A stretch of DNA of 7,339 nucleotides from Desulfuromonadaceae bacterium (GTDB lineage Bacteria > Desulfobacterota > Desulfuromonadia > Desulfuromonadales > Geopsychrobacteraceae). The notes beneath the pieces were generated by a model. The model was not told the DNA's origin. It did not search any database and saw nothing but the letters and a program-made list of their open reading frames with translations. Where the stretch lies: the NCBI GenBank assembly GCA_013138655.1, contig WTCI01000249.1:1-7339 (forward strand), given 5' to 3'. Positions 1 through 6,408 of the stretch are shown piece after piece. Both the position numbers and the translations under genes were made by a program. The stretch's first letter is position 1. Every line of letters starts with the position of its first letter.

Positions 1-1362
1 ATTGCGGTTCTCGAAGATGTTGGATATATGCCCAGAATGGCGTTTATCCTCGATCGGGTTTTTAGAAAATTCGGCCTGCATGGTCAATCGACCCTGCCTC
101 TCGTTCTTGGGGGCGCCCTTGTCGGTGGCTGCGCCGTCCCCGGAGTGATGGCGACCAAGGGGATTGCAGATGAGCGTGCCCGACTGGCCACCATCCTGAC
201 CGTTCCCTACATGAACTGTCTGGCCAAAGTTCCCTTTTACACCCTGTTGCTTGGTGCTTTTTTCAAAGAAGATATGGCCATAATGATGTTTTTCATCTCC
301 ACGGTCACACTGCTCATCGCACTGATTGTAGCACGCTTGCTGACTTCTACGGTATTGAGCAACCGGGAAACCGCCCCCTTTATCATGGAATTGCCACCTT
401 ATCATTTGCCGATCGTCAGAAGCGTTCTGCTCAGGGCAGCTCAGCGGGTCTGGCTCTATATCAAGAAGGTTATGACCATCGTTCTCGCCGTGGCTGTTGT
501 TTTGTTTGTTCTGCTTCAGTATCCAGGGGTTTCCAAGGAGAAAATGGTTGAATTTACTCAGCAGAGGGACAAGGCACTGAACGCATTCGATATACAGGTA
601 CAAAAGACAAAAGACTATCAACTCATCGATGAAGCATCCGAGGTGTCTCAGCTGGTCAACCTATACGACAGCTACAAGGCAAGACGCATGCTGACCAAGA
701 CAAAGAGTGCTGTTGCTTCTCTGGATGAGGCATATCTGGCAAAAAACCCGAAACTTTTCCCTCTGGTTCGCCCGCAGGATAAGGATGCAAAAAAGATCAA
801 CAAAGCGATCCGAAAGCTATCCAAAGTCAACAAGAAGCTACAGATTGAAATGAAGAATGAGAAACTCACCAATTCATTTCTCGGCATGTTTGGACGCGCC
901 CTGGAACCGTTAACTCAGTATGCGGGGTTTGACTGGCGGGTCAATATTGCATTTTTGAGTTCTTTTGCCGCCCGTGAAAGTGCCGTGGCAACATTGGGAT
1001 CAATTTACGAGAAAGGAAAATCGAACTTGAGCCCGGAAGAATCGATTGCACAGGATGGTGCCTACACCCCGATTCACGCGGTTTCCATGCTGCTGTTCAT
1101 GATTCTCACGCCACCCTGTATCGCCACCATGGTCGTAGTGAAACTGCAGTCCAACTCCTACAAGTGGATGCTGTTTGCTATTTTCTTCCCGATCACTATG
1201 GGAATTATTCTCTCAACCCTCTTCTTTTCCCTTGCTCTGCAATTCAATTGGAGCGGCATTGAAATGATGGGTAGTTTTTATCTCAGTGCCGTTGTGCTGA
1301 CACTTATTCTGGCACTGATCAAAACCAAACAATCCGGCTGGCAAGTCGGAAAATCGCAATGA
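1..1362 (+). CDS. feoB: Ferrous iron transport protein B (FeoB), C-terminal part, 5'-truncated by window edge
   Basis: FeoB is the inner-membrane permease for Fe(II) uptake. The frame is open from base 1; the ATG at 28 is internal, because the nine codons before it match the conserved FeoB stretch 'LEDVGYM.R'. The N-terminal G domain lies outside the window. Visible (residues counted from the ATG at 28): the first gate region with GGCAVPGVMAT (Cys35), a second conserved Cys64 in PYMNC, several hydrophobic membrane segments, the second gate motif around FAARESAVATLGSIY, and a late Cys364 in TPPCIATMV. These three cysteines sit where FeoB proteins conserve pore-lining Cys residues (family knowledge). 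Unusual is a charged, helix-prone insert of about 113 residues (169-281, bases about 532-870) before the second gate, where E. coli FeoB has a much shorter linker. It ends 11 bases before the next gene, so co-transcription is likely. Confidence 0.95.
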   Translation: MAVLEDVGYMPRMAFILDRVFRKFGLHGQSTLPLVLGGALVGGCAVPGVMATKGIADERARLATILTVPYMNCLAKVPFYTLLLGAFFKEDMAIMMFFISTVTLLIALIVARLLTSTVLSNRETAPFIMELPPYHLPIVRSVLLRAAQRVWLYIKKVMTIVLAVAVVLFVLLQYPGVSKEKMVEFTQQRDKALNAFDIQVQKTKDYQLIDEASEVSQLVNLYDSYKARRMLTKTKSAVASLDEAYLAKNPKLFPLVRPQDKDAKKINKAIRKLSKVNKKLQIEMKNEKLTNSFLGMFGRALEPLTQYAGFDWRVNIAFLSSFAARESAVATLGSIYEKGKSNLSPEESIAQDGAYTPIHAVSMLLFMILTPPCIATMVVVKLQSNSYKWMLFAIFFPITMGIILSTLFFSLALQFNWSGIEMMGSFYLSAVVLTLILALIKTKQSGWQVGKSQ

Positions 1363-1373
1363 AAGGATAAAAG

Positions 1374-1685
1374 ATGCAAAAGATCTCCGTACTCATAGCA
1401 ATTCTCCTGATGTTTTCATTGTCAACAGCCTGTGCCCATACCGCCCTGATGTCATGCTTTGATGAAGGGGACGGAACCATCACCTGCGAAGGGGGGTTCA
1501 GTGATGGCAGCAGCGCCAGCGGCGTTGAATTCCGCGTTGAGCAAAAAGGCAAGGTCATTATGAAGACTAAAATGAATGAATACAGCGAGGTGAACTTCAA
1601 AAAACCTGAAGGCGACTACCAGGCTGTTCTCAATGCCGGTGAAGGGCATACCGTCTGTGTCGATGGGCAGGATATTGTGGAATGA
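1374..1685 (+). CDS. Small secreted Cys/His protein downstream of feoB
   Basis: A 103-residue exported protein of unknown function. AAAGGA at 1362-1367 overlaps the feoB stop and gives good spacing to this ATG, arguing for co-translation with feoB. Residues 1-21 form a signal peptide (Lys3, hydrophobic core 6-16) ending in ACA, a signal peptidase I site, so the mature protein would begin with His22. Cys20 is not in a good lipobox because position -3 is Ser. The mature part has a Gly/Asp-rich N-terminal section (DEGDGTITCEGGFSDGS, residues 30-46), then an alternating beta-strand pattern ending in GEGHTVCVDG. This suggests a small beta-sandwich of the carboxypeptidase-regulatory/CopC-like kind (inference). 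Possible metal ligands are His22, Cys28, Cys38, His92 and Cys95. The feoB and DUF4198 neighbours suggest a periplasmic metal-binding partner; the function is not known. Confidence 0.85.
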   Translation: MQKISVLIAILLMFSLSTACAHTALMSCFDEGDGTITCEGGFSDGSSASGVEFRVEQKGKVIMKTKMNEYSEVNFKKPEGDYQAVLNAGEGHTVCVDGQDIVE

Positions 1686-1721
1686 CCCGCAATCCGTTCT
1701 GAATAACAACAATATATTGAT

Positions 1722-1729
1722 AGAAGGAG
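1722..1729 (+). promoter_or_regulatory. Ribosome binding site that selects the ATG at 1739
   Basis: AGAAGGAG lies directly against an ATG at 1730, leaving no spacer, but 9 bases before a second in-frame ATG at 1739. The second spacing is normal for bacterial initiation and leaves a standard signal peptide (MKRFYLAV...), so 1739 is preferred as the start of the DUF4198 gene. Confidence 0.7.
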
Positions 1730-1738
1730 ATGAAAAAA

Positions 1739-2557
1739 ATGAAGAGGTTTTATTTGGCTGTCGCCATGTCTCTACTGTTGTGCACCGGTGCTTTCGCACA
1801 TTTTCAGATGCTCTACACGCCGGAATCGGCCCTGGAAAAAGGGACAACGATTGAGCTGAGAGAAGTTTTTACCCATCCGTTCGCCGATGAACACACCATG
1901 GATATGGGTAAGCAGCATGATTCCGACAAACTGGCCGGGGTGGAAGCTTTTTATGTCATCAACAAGGACAAGAAAAAAGATCTGCTGGGTACCCTGAAAG
2001 CGATCACCTGGAAAGGCAACCACAACTCCGGCGCCGCCTATCAATCGCAATACAAGGCGAAAAGGATGGGAGATCACCTGTTCGTGCTTCAGCCAGCCCC
2101 TTACTATGAAGCCGGTGAAGGCATCTATATCCAGCAGATAACCAAAATGATTGTCAATGTTGCCGGTGCCCCCACCGACTGGGATAAAGAACTGGGCCTT
2201 AAGGCCGAGATTGTCCCCCTGATCAAGCCCTACGCCATCTGGACCGGCTCGACCTTTACCGGCATTGTCAAAAGCAACGGCGAAGCTGTTCCTTTTGCTG
2301 AGATTGAAGTGGAATACCTCAACCGTGACGTCGACCTCGACAAGAACGCCATGGGACCTGCCTATGTTGAAGCGCCCCAAGACAGCTTTGTCACCATCGG
2401 GATCAAAGCCGACAAGGACGGCAAGTTTACCTTCGGCTTACCCAAAGCCGGTTGGTGGGGCTTTTGTGCTCTCGGAGCCGGCAGCGACAAGGAATATAAA
2501 GGCAAAGAATTGAGCCAGGATGCTGTCATCTGGGTTCAAGTCAAAGACATGAAATAG
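1739..2557 (+). CDS. DUF4198 (NikK-like) periplasmic protein
   Basis: A 272-residue exported protein of the DUF4198 family, whose members include NikK-type accessory proteins of nickel/cobalt ECF transporters and many proteins found beside metal permeases. Residues 1-20 are a signal peptide ending in AFA, so the mature protein should start HFQML, the family's characteristic N-terminal His. Next come the HPF motif and a His/Met-rich patch (THPFADEHTMDMGKQH, residues 45-60), typical of the family and a likely metal site. The second half contains a beta-sandwich segment (GEAVPFAEIEVEYLN, about 180-195) and a closing DKDGKFTFGLPKAGWWGF motif, both expected in DUF4198. Position behind feoB suggests periplasmic capture or delivery of a divalent metal, here perhaps Fe(II) rather than Ni(II) (inference). 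There is a 53-base gap from the upstream small gene; the palindrome at 2584 probably ends this operon segment. Confidence 0.88.
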   Translation: MKRFYLAVAMSLLLCTGAFAHFQMLYTPESALEKGTTIELREVFTHPFADEHTMDMGKQHDSDKLAGVEAFYVINKDKKKDLLGTLKAITWKGNHNSGAAYQSQYKAKRMGDHLFVLQPAPYYEAGEGIYIQQITKMIVNVAGAPTDWDKELGLKAEIVPLIKPYAIWTGSTFTGIVKSNGEAVPFAEIEVEYLNRDVDLDKNAMGPAYVEAPQDSFVTIGIKADKDGKFTFGLPKAGWWGFCALGAGSDKEYKGKELSQDAVIWVQVKDMK

Positions 2558-2583
2558 CTGGAACCCTTTTCTTCGTATCGACG

Positions 2584-2615
2584 GGCAGTTGGATGCCATA
2601 TGGCATCCAACTGCC
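2584..2615. terminator. Perfect 32-bp palindrome, possible terminator hairpin
   Basis: The left half GGCAGTTGGATGCCAT is followed at once by its exact reverse complement. As RNA it would fold into a 14-bp stem with an AUAU loop, 26 bases after the DUF4198 stop. No T-run follows, so it is not a textbook Rho-independent terminator. It may still end, attenuate or stabilise the feoB-DUF4198 transcript, or act as a protein-binding site. Confidence 0.55.
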
Positions 2616-2708
2616 TGCTCAAACATTTAAGCTGACCGAAGCCACCCCTTACAACTGACCCGGAACAGTCGTTATTCATAAGCCCCCTACAGATTTCGGA
2701 GGCACGGC

Positions 2709-2864
2709 ATGCAAGAGCTTATTCTTCTCAGCCTGTTTGTTCTGGCTGTGATTTATCTCTACAGAAAGCTAATTAAAAATAAAGGTTGCAGCTGCGATTC
2801 CAAAGATTGTCGCATAAATCCCATCAATAAAACTGAGAATGACAACAAAAACGAATCTGAATAA
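2709..2864 (+). CDS. FeoB-associated Cys-rich membrane protein, 51 aa
   Basis: A 51-residue single-pass membrane peptide, preceded by a strong ribosome binding site (CGGAGG, 2697-2702, 6-base spacing). Residues 4-18 form one hydrophobic helix (LILLSLFVLAVIYLY), followed by a basic stretch (RKLIKNK) and a cysteine cluster GCSCDSKDC (Cys27, Cys29, Cys34), then a polar Asn/Glu/Lys-rich tail. This layout (short TM, basic residues, C-x-C...C) is that of the FeoB-associated Cys-rich membrane proteins commonly encoded beside feoB. By the positive-inside rule the Cys cluster faces the cytoplasm, where it could receive or hand on Fe(II) (inference). The stop codon TAA overlaps the ATG of the ABC ATPase gene by one base (TAATG), which indicates translational coupling. 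The sequence between DUF4198 and this gene (2616-2708) shows no convincing promoter by eye. Confidence 0.82.
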   Translation: MQELILLSLFVLAVIYLYRKLIKNKGCSCDSKDCRINPINKTENDNKNESE

Positions 2865-3739
2865 TGACTCTTTTATCCGATTCTAATCAACCGGTCATAG
2901 ATATCAAAAGACTCAGCCACAGTTACGGTAAAAAGCAGATCTACAAAGACCTCAACCTGACTATCGAGCCGGGGACAGTCTTTGGTCTGCTGGGTAAAAA
3001 TGGTGTCGGCAAATCAACGCTGATCAACATTCTGATGGGGTATCTGCAACCCACGGGTGGACAATGCATGGTTTTTGGCGAGCCATCCCATCATTTAACA
3101 GCTGAAATCCGACAGAAAATTGCCCTCCTTTATGAAGGTTTCACCAGCTACGACTACATGACGATAGAGCAGGTTGAACAATTTTTTGCCCCCTTTTACA
3201 GACAGTGGAAAAAAGATGTGTTCTATGCCCTGGTATCACTGATGGATGTGCAGACCGATCAGAAATTGTCGACCCTTTCCTTCGGGCAAAAATCTCAGGT
3301 TGTGCTGGGGTTGCTTTTTGCACAGGACGCCGACCTGCTCATTCTGGATGATTATTCCATGGGCCTTGATGCAGGCTACCGTTGCCTGTTGGTCGATTAT
3401 CTTAAAAATTATATCCGCGCAACCAGCAAGACAGTCCTGATCACCTCACATGTCATGAACGATCTGGAAAAACTGGTGCAGCAGATTGCGATTGTTGACA
3501 GGACAACGGATGTTTACCAGGAAAGCATGAATAACTTTTGTCAACAATTCCACTGCTATGAAGCCGATGGAAGTGTGGAGACAATAGACGGGATTCACCG
3601 CGCAGAACAGAGCCACGACACAACCCGCCTCTACTCGTTTCTGGCACAGCACGAACTGGAACAGAAACTACAGAAAACACTCACAGAGATTGACGTGTCA
3701 TTTGAAGAGAGATTTCTCGGGTTTGTCGGGAAATACTGA
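2864..3739 (+). CDS. ABC transporter ATP-binding protein (YtrB/CcmA-like)
   Basis: A 291-residue ABC ATPase that should power the membrane protein encoded next. Seen in order: Walker A GKNGVGKST (44-52), Q-loop position occupied by Glu91 (LLYEGF), signature LSFGQ (138-142), Walker B LLILDD (158-163), D-loop GLD (167-169) and switch His196 (TSH). Two changes from consensus stand out: Glu instead of Gln in the Q-loop, and Asp163 instead of the catalytic Glu after Walker B. Both occur in some ABC-2-type ATPases, so activity is probably retained. After the core (about residue 213) comes an 80-residue C-terminal extension of unknown role. There is no clear Shine-Dalgarno sequence of its own; the start overlaps the upstream stop, and its own TGA overlaps the next ATG (TGATG, 3737-3741), so all three genes appear coupled. 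The substrate cannot be read from the sequence. Confidence 0.92.
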   Translation: MTLLSDSNQPVIDIKRLSHSYGKKQIYKDLNLTIEPGTVFGLLGKNGVGKSTLINILMGYLQPTGGQCMVFGEPSHHLTAEIRQKIALLYEGFTSYDYMTIEQVEQFFAPFYRQWKKDVFYALVSLMDVQTDQKLSTLSFGQKSQVVLGLLFAQDADLLILDDYSMGLDAGYRCLLVDYLKNYIRATSKTVLITSHVMNDLEKLVQQIAIVDRTTDVYQESMNNFCQQFHCYEADGSVETIDGIHRAEQSHDTTRLYSFLAQHELEQKLQKTLTEIDVSFEERFLGFVGKY

Positions 3740-5355
3740 TGATTTACCAGGCAATTTATAAAAAAGAATGGCTCAAACTCAGATGGTATCTTCTCGCTCT
3801 CTGCGTCACTGCACTGAGTACGGCCATCTGTTTCTGGTTTGATCTCGATTTCGCTTTCAAGTCGATTGAGCCGGAATCGATGATATGGTATCGCTTTGCC
3901 CAACTTGAAGACAAGCCCTACAGCACCCTGGCTCCATTTTTTCTGTTTTGCGCGGTGGTTGTTGCAGTGACCCAGTTTCTCCCCGAAACCATCCGCAACC
4001 GGGTGCGAATCCTCACCCATCTCCCCTGTCGCCTGAGAACAGTCGTTGCACACCACCTGTTCGCAGGCGGGTTGAGTATCATCATTATCAACAGCCTGAT
4101 GAGCATGATGATTGTAGCCATCATTATGCAATATTACCCGCCGGAAATTGTGCGTATTACAGGTAAGGATTGCTTCTTCTGGACGCTGTTGGGACTGGCG
4201 CTTTATCTCGGATTGAGTGGAGCAATTCTTGAACGCAATATCTGGAGAAAATCGTTTAAACTACTGCTACCGCTGCTATTGAGCCTGTTGTATTTTAAAA
4301 CCCGCTACGCAGTCGGAGATCTCCTCCTTGCCGTTCTTGTGCTCTGGTTGACCCTGCCCGTTTATGACAGTTTTTTGAGCGTCAAGGTGCAGCGCCTGAA
4401 ATCCCCCCTGTACAAAGGGAGTATTGTCCTTGTCTGTCTGCTGATCATCGCTGTCGGGATCACCCGTTATCAGGAAGAATATTCACGATTTTTTGAAAAA
4501 TACTACATCTTCTTTTCGCCGGTCCTCAATGACTTTATCTATCAGAAAAACAGCAAAGGGCACCAGTTTGTCTACGGTACTCAAGGGAAAACATTTGACC
4601 GGCTGACTTACGAAAAGGCCCTGCCCTTTGTCTACTGGAAGAACCTCGACATCCAGGGAGGACTTCCCTTCCACATCAATGGGACAGCTTACGACAAACA
4701 GCGCATCAAAAATGCTCGCCTGAGTTTGCAATACCGGCCAAACAGCCTGGTCACGAGAGAAGTAAGCCTGTATCCCCTGTTTAACCCGATCAGCAATAAT
4801 GGGGTGATTCCTTTTCCGGAGGAGGTTTTTTCAACGAAACAGGACAAAGTTGTCGTCTACAATTGTGAAACCGTGAGTATCAAGCAAAAGATCACAGCAG
4901 AACTTAACGACAAGCTCAAAGCAGCGGGCGTATCCTTTCCCCTGCAACGGGTCTGGGGCAAAACCACCAACATGAAACCATTTGACTGGGGATACTTTGT
5001 CAAAGACAATGTCGGGCAGATTTTTAATCTGCGCCGTTCTGACAACGAACTGTCCGTCAGAAAAATTCCCATTCCCCATGATATCTCTTCCATTGCCTAT
5101 ATGCAGGTCTCTGAGAACCGGCAAAAAAACTTCTACGGCTATGCTATCGATACCAACAGTCGGGTGTTTCTGGTCGCCTATCCCGATTACCAGTTCATCC
5201 CCCTCGAATTAGCAGACTTCGATTACAGGCACATGCCCTTTCACCTGATATCGGATCCCCTTCACTACATTGTCCGTTATCGCGATCAAAAGACCTATCG
5301 AGCGGTGCTATTCAGCAAACAATATCAACTTCTTAAAACCATTGAGTTCATGTAA
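3739..5355 (+). CDS. ABC transporter membrane protein with DUF4857-like C-terminal domain
   Basis: A 538-residue protein, the probable membrane partner of the preceding ATPase. The first about 245 residues carry roughly seven hydrophobic segments (about 13-33, 64-80, 107-132, 144-162, 170-183, 190-210, 226-243). The N-terminus YKKEWLKLRW looks like the amphipathic coupling start of ABC-2-type permeases. The remaining about 290 residues are soluble, aromatic-rich and beta-prone, and presumably extracytoplasmic. Patterns such as LYPLFNPISNNGVIPFPEEVF and the later WGYFVKDNVGQIFNL followed by AIDTNSRVFLV resemble, from memory, the DUF4857 family, which is known beside ABC ATPases in Bacteroidetes. 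The start overlaps the ATPase stop by one base. A solid terminator follows 15 bases after the stop, so this is the last gene of the unit. Coupling to a FeoB-associated peptide suggests a role linked to iron supply; the transported substrate is unknown. Confidence 0.85.
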   Translation: MIYQAIYKKEWLKLRWYLLALCVTALSTAICFWFDLDFAFKSIEPESMIWYRFAQLEDKPYSTLAPFFLFCAVVVAVTQFLPETIRNRVRILTHLPCRLRTVVAHHLFAGGLSIIIINSLMSMMIVAIIMQYYPPEIVRITGKDCFFWTLLGLALYLGLSGAILERNIWRKSFKLLLPLLLSLLYFKTRYAVGDLLLAVLVLWLTLPVYDSFLSVKVQRLKSPLYKGSIVLVCLLIIAVGITRYQEEYSRFFEKYYIFFSPVLNDFIYQKNSKGHQFVYGTQGKTFDRLTYEKALPFVYWKNLDIQGGLPFHINGTAYDKQRIKNARLSLQYRPNSLVTREVSLYPLFNPISNNGVIPFPEEVFSTKQDKVVVYNCETVSIKQKITAELNDKLKAAGVSFPLQRVWGKTTNMKPFDWGYFVKDNVGQIFNLRRSDNELSVRKIPIPHDISSIAYMQVSENRQKNFYGYAIDTNSRVFLVAYPDYQFIPLELADFDYRHMPFHLISDPLHYIVRYRDQKTYRAVLFSKQYQLLKTIEFM

Positions 5356-5361
5356 AAGGAC

Positions 5362-5411
5362 AAAAAAAGCCGGAGAACAAATTATACACACAATGTTCTC
5401 CGACATTTTTT
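5362..5411. terminator. Bidirectional Rho-independent terminator
   Basis: A 9-bp perfect stem (CGGAGAACA at 5371-5379 with TGTTCTCCG at 5394-5402) and a 14-base loop. It is flanked by A7 on the left (5362-5368) and T6 on the right (5406-5411). Read on the plus strand it ends the ABC/DUF4857 unit; read on the minus strand it gives a stem followed by GC and seven Ts and ends the DUF3793 unit. Confidence 0.85.
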
Positions 5412-5449
5412 ACCTGAATCCGTGAGTACAAGGCGGTAGAAAACGGTCT

Positions 5450-5542
5450 CTAACTCATCCCATAGTAATGACAACCTGGGCGTAATGGCCTTGATGCGAT
5501 GCGGATCAGCGCCAACGATAAGCCAACGATAAGAATTGACAT
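5450..5542 (-). CDS. Putative 30-aa peptide, or remnant of a DUF2325-like gene
   Basis: A minus-strand frame of 30 codons (starts MSILIVGLSLALIRIASR, ends HYYGMS) beginning 34 bases after the DUF3793 stop. It has a near-ideal ribosome binding site GGAGGAGGG (plus-strand 5550-5558) spaced 7 bases from the ATG. As it stands it encodes a mildly hydrophobic N-terminal half followed by a basic tail. The coding sequence contains an exact 11-bp tandem duplication (5511-5532). Taking out one copy changes the frame so that the product starts MSILIVGADP, resembling the MSVLIVGAD opening of DUF2325 proteins; that frame would run 49 codons to a TAA inside the terminator. It is therefore either a genuine microprotein or a gene broken by a slippage duplication; the strong RBS shows that something was translated here. 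Confidence is for a translated or formerly translated frame. Confidence 0.5.
   Translation of the reverse strand: MSILIVGLSLALIRIASRPLRPGCHYYGMS
5511..5532. repeat. Exact 11-bp tandem duplication
   Basis: GCCAACGATAA occurs twice head-to-tail with no spacer. Because 11 is not a multiple of three, gain or loss of one copy shifts the reading frame of the minus-strand gene that starts at 5542. Confidence 0.95.
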
Positions 5543-5576
5543 AAAGAATCCCTCCTCCGTTTCTTATTCATCGTGT

Positions 5577-6302
5577 CTAAGCAGCCATACGCGTTTTTAA
5601 AAAGGCGCAAGGAGAGGAAGAAGTGGTCAAGCTGTGGGCCATTTGGCTGCGGCACGAAAGATAGTTATCCGCCAGAGCAACGCTTCTGCGGCAATGACCA
5701 AAAATCTTCCAGAGCCTTTGACAGGTGACGGGGAGATCGATCCATCCCATAAAGGCGGCCACGTCCTTGAGGGGGTATCCCAGAAAAACCCCTATCTCAT
5801 GAGGGACACTGTTTTCCCCGACGCGAGATTTCAGATGTTTCAGGACGCTGGGCAAGCAAGCCGGATTGTCATAGCCGACTTTTCTCAAAAAGGTTGAGGC
5901 GCATTTGCCGGAAAGGCGTCTTTCAAGAAGTTCAGAGCTGTAAAACAAAAGGAGCAGCGCCTCATCTTTTCCCCGAAGCACCTCCACTTTTATATTGCTG
6001 CCGCAAATAAGATCCATGCCGTATTTTTTCCACAAGAGGAAAAGATTTCTTCCGCAGATCTGTTTTCGGTTTACCACCCTGATCAAGTTCGCAGGCTTAA
6101 CTCCCGCAAGCACTTCGGCTGCTTCCAAAGCCAGAAACGATGCGAGACAATCGCGCTCCTCCGGGAACTTCCATGACAGCTCAATCCAACTGCGATTCTT
6201 ACTCTTCTTAAGCAAAGAGAGAACAGCGGATCTGGACCAAGAGCGCCCTGTAAGATCTTCAACGGTTGTATTTTGTCCGCAATACAAATTACTTGAGGCC
6301 AT
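5577..6302 (-). CDS. DUF3793 family protein
   Basis: A 241-residue cytoplasmic protein of the DUF3793 family, whose biochemical role is unknown. Family hallmarks visible are AGVKPANL (66-73), the KVEVLRG...LLLLFYSSELLERRL block (105-130), the central PHEIGVFLGYPLKDVAAFMG motif (167-186), and the closing CQRLWKIFGH segment (194-203). The start ATG at 6302 is preceded by a purine-rich AAGGGGGAG. It is somewhat Cys-rich (Cys8, 52, 83, 100, 134, 149, 194, 204, 217, 232), but no clear cluster motif is present. It is transcribed divergently from the ferredoxin gene across a 250-base region with a Fur-box-like site, and DUF3793 genes are, as I recall, often found near iron or flavodoxin/ferredoxin genes. 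This suggests a role in iron or redox stress adaptation (inference). The short frame at 5450-5542 follows in the same direction, and the hairpin at 5362-5411 ends the unit. Confidence 0.85.
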   Translation of the reverse strand: MASSNLYCGQNTTVEDLTGRSWSRSAVLSLLKKSKNRSWIELSWKFPEERDCLASFLALEAAEVLAGVKPANLIRVVNRKQICGRNLFLLWKKYGMDLICGSNIKVEVLRGKDEALLLLFYSSELLERRLSGKCASTFLRKVGYDNPACLPSVLKHLKSRVGENSVPHEIGVFLGYPLKDVAAFMGWIDLPVTCQRLWKIFGHCRRSVALADNYLSCRSQMAHSLTTSSSPCAFLKTRMAA

Positions 6303-6408
6303 TAACTCCCCCTTCGGTGATTTTGGTTTTAAATTAATCGTAAACCTCTTTCGCCCCGAGCCTATTGCCTGATGTAAACACTATATAAATTGCGGTCTTT
6401 TGTTGATC

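Noticed and set aside
1374..1436. Lipoprotein reading of the small secreted protein (Cys20)
   Set aside because: The residue at -3 is Ser, so the lipobox is poor, while ACA just before His22 is a good signal peptidase I site.
1730..1738. Earlier ATG for the DUF4198 gene
   Set aside because: It touches the Shine-Dalgarno sequence with no spacer; the ATG at 1739 has normal spacing.
1772..2380. 202-codon open frame on the minus strand
   Set aside because: It lies wholly inside the DUF4198 gene, has no credible ribosome binding site or family features, and the plus-strand frame has a clear signal peptide and family motifs.
2616..2708. Separate promoter for the Cys-rich peptide/ABC unit
   Set aside because: Only weak matches (TTACAA with TATTCA at 18 bases) were found; not good enough to annotate.
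3631..4131. 166-codon open frame on the minus strand
   Set aside because: Antisense to the ATPase/membrane-protein junction; composition is low-complexity His/Asn/Gln-rich and no domain is recognisable.
5995..6372. 125-codon plus-strand frame opposite DUF3793
   Set aside because: Opposite strand of a recognisable DUF3793 gene, with no Shine-Dalgarno sequence or known motif.
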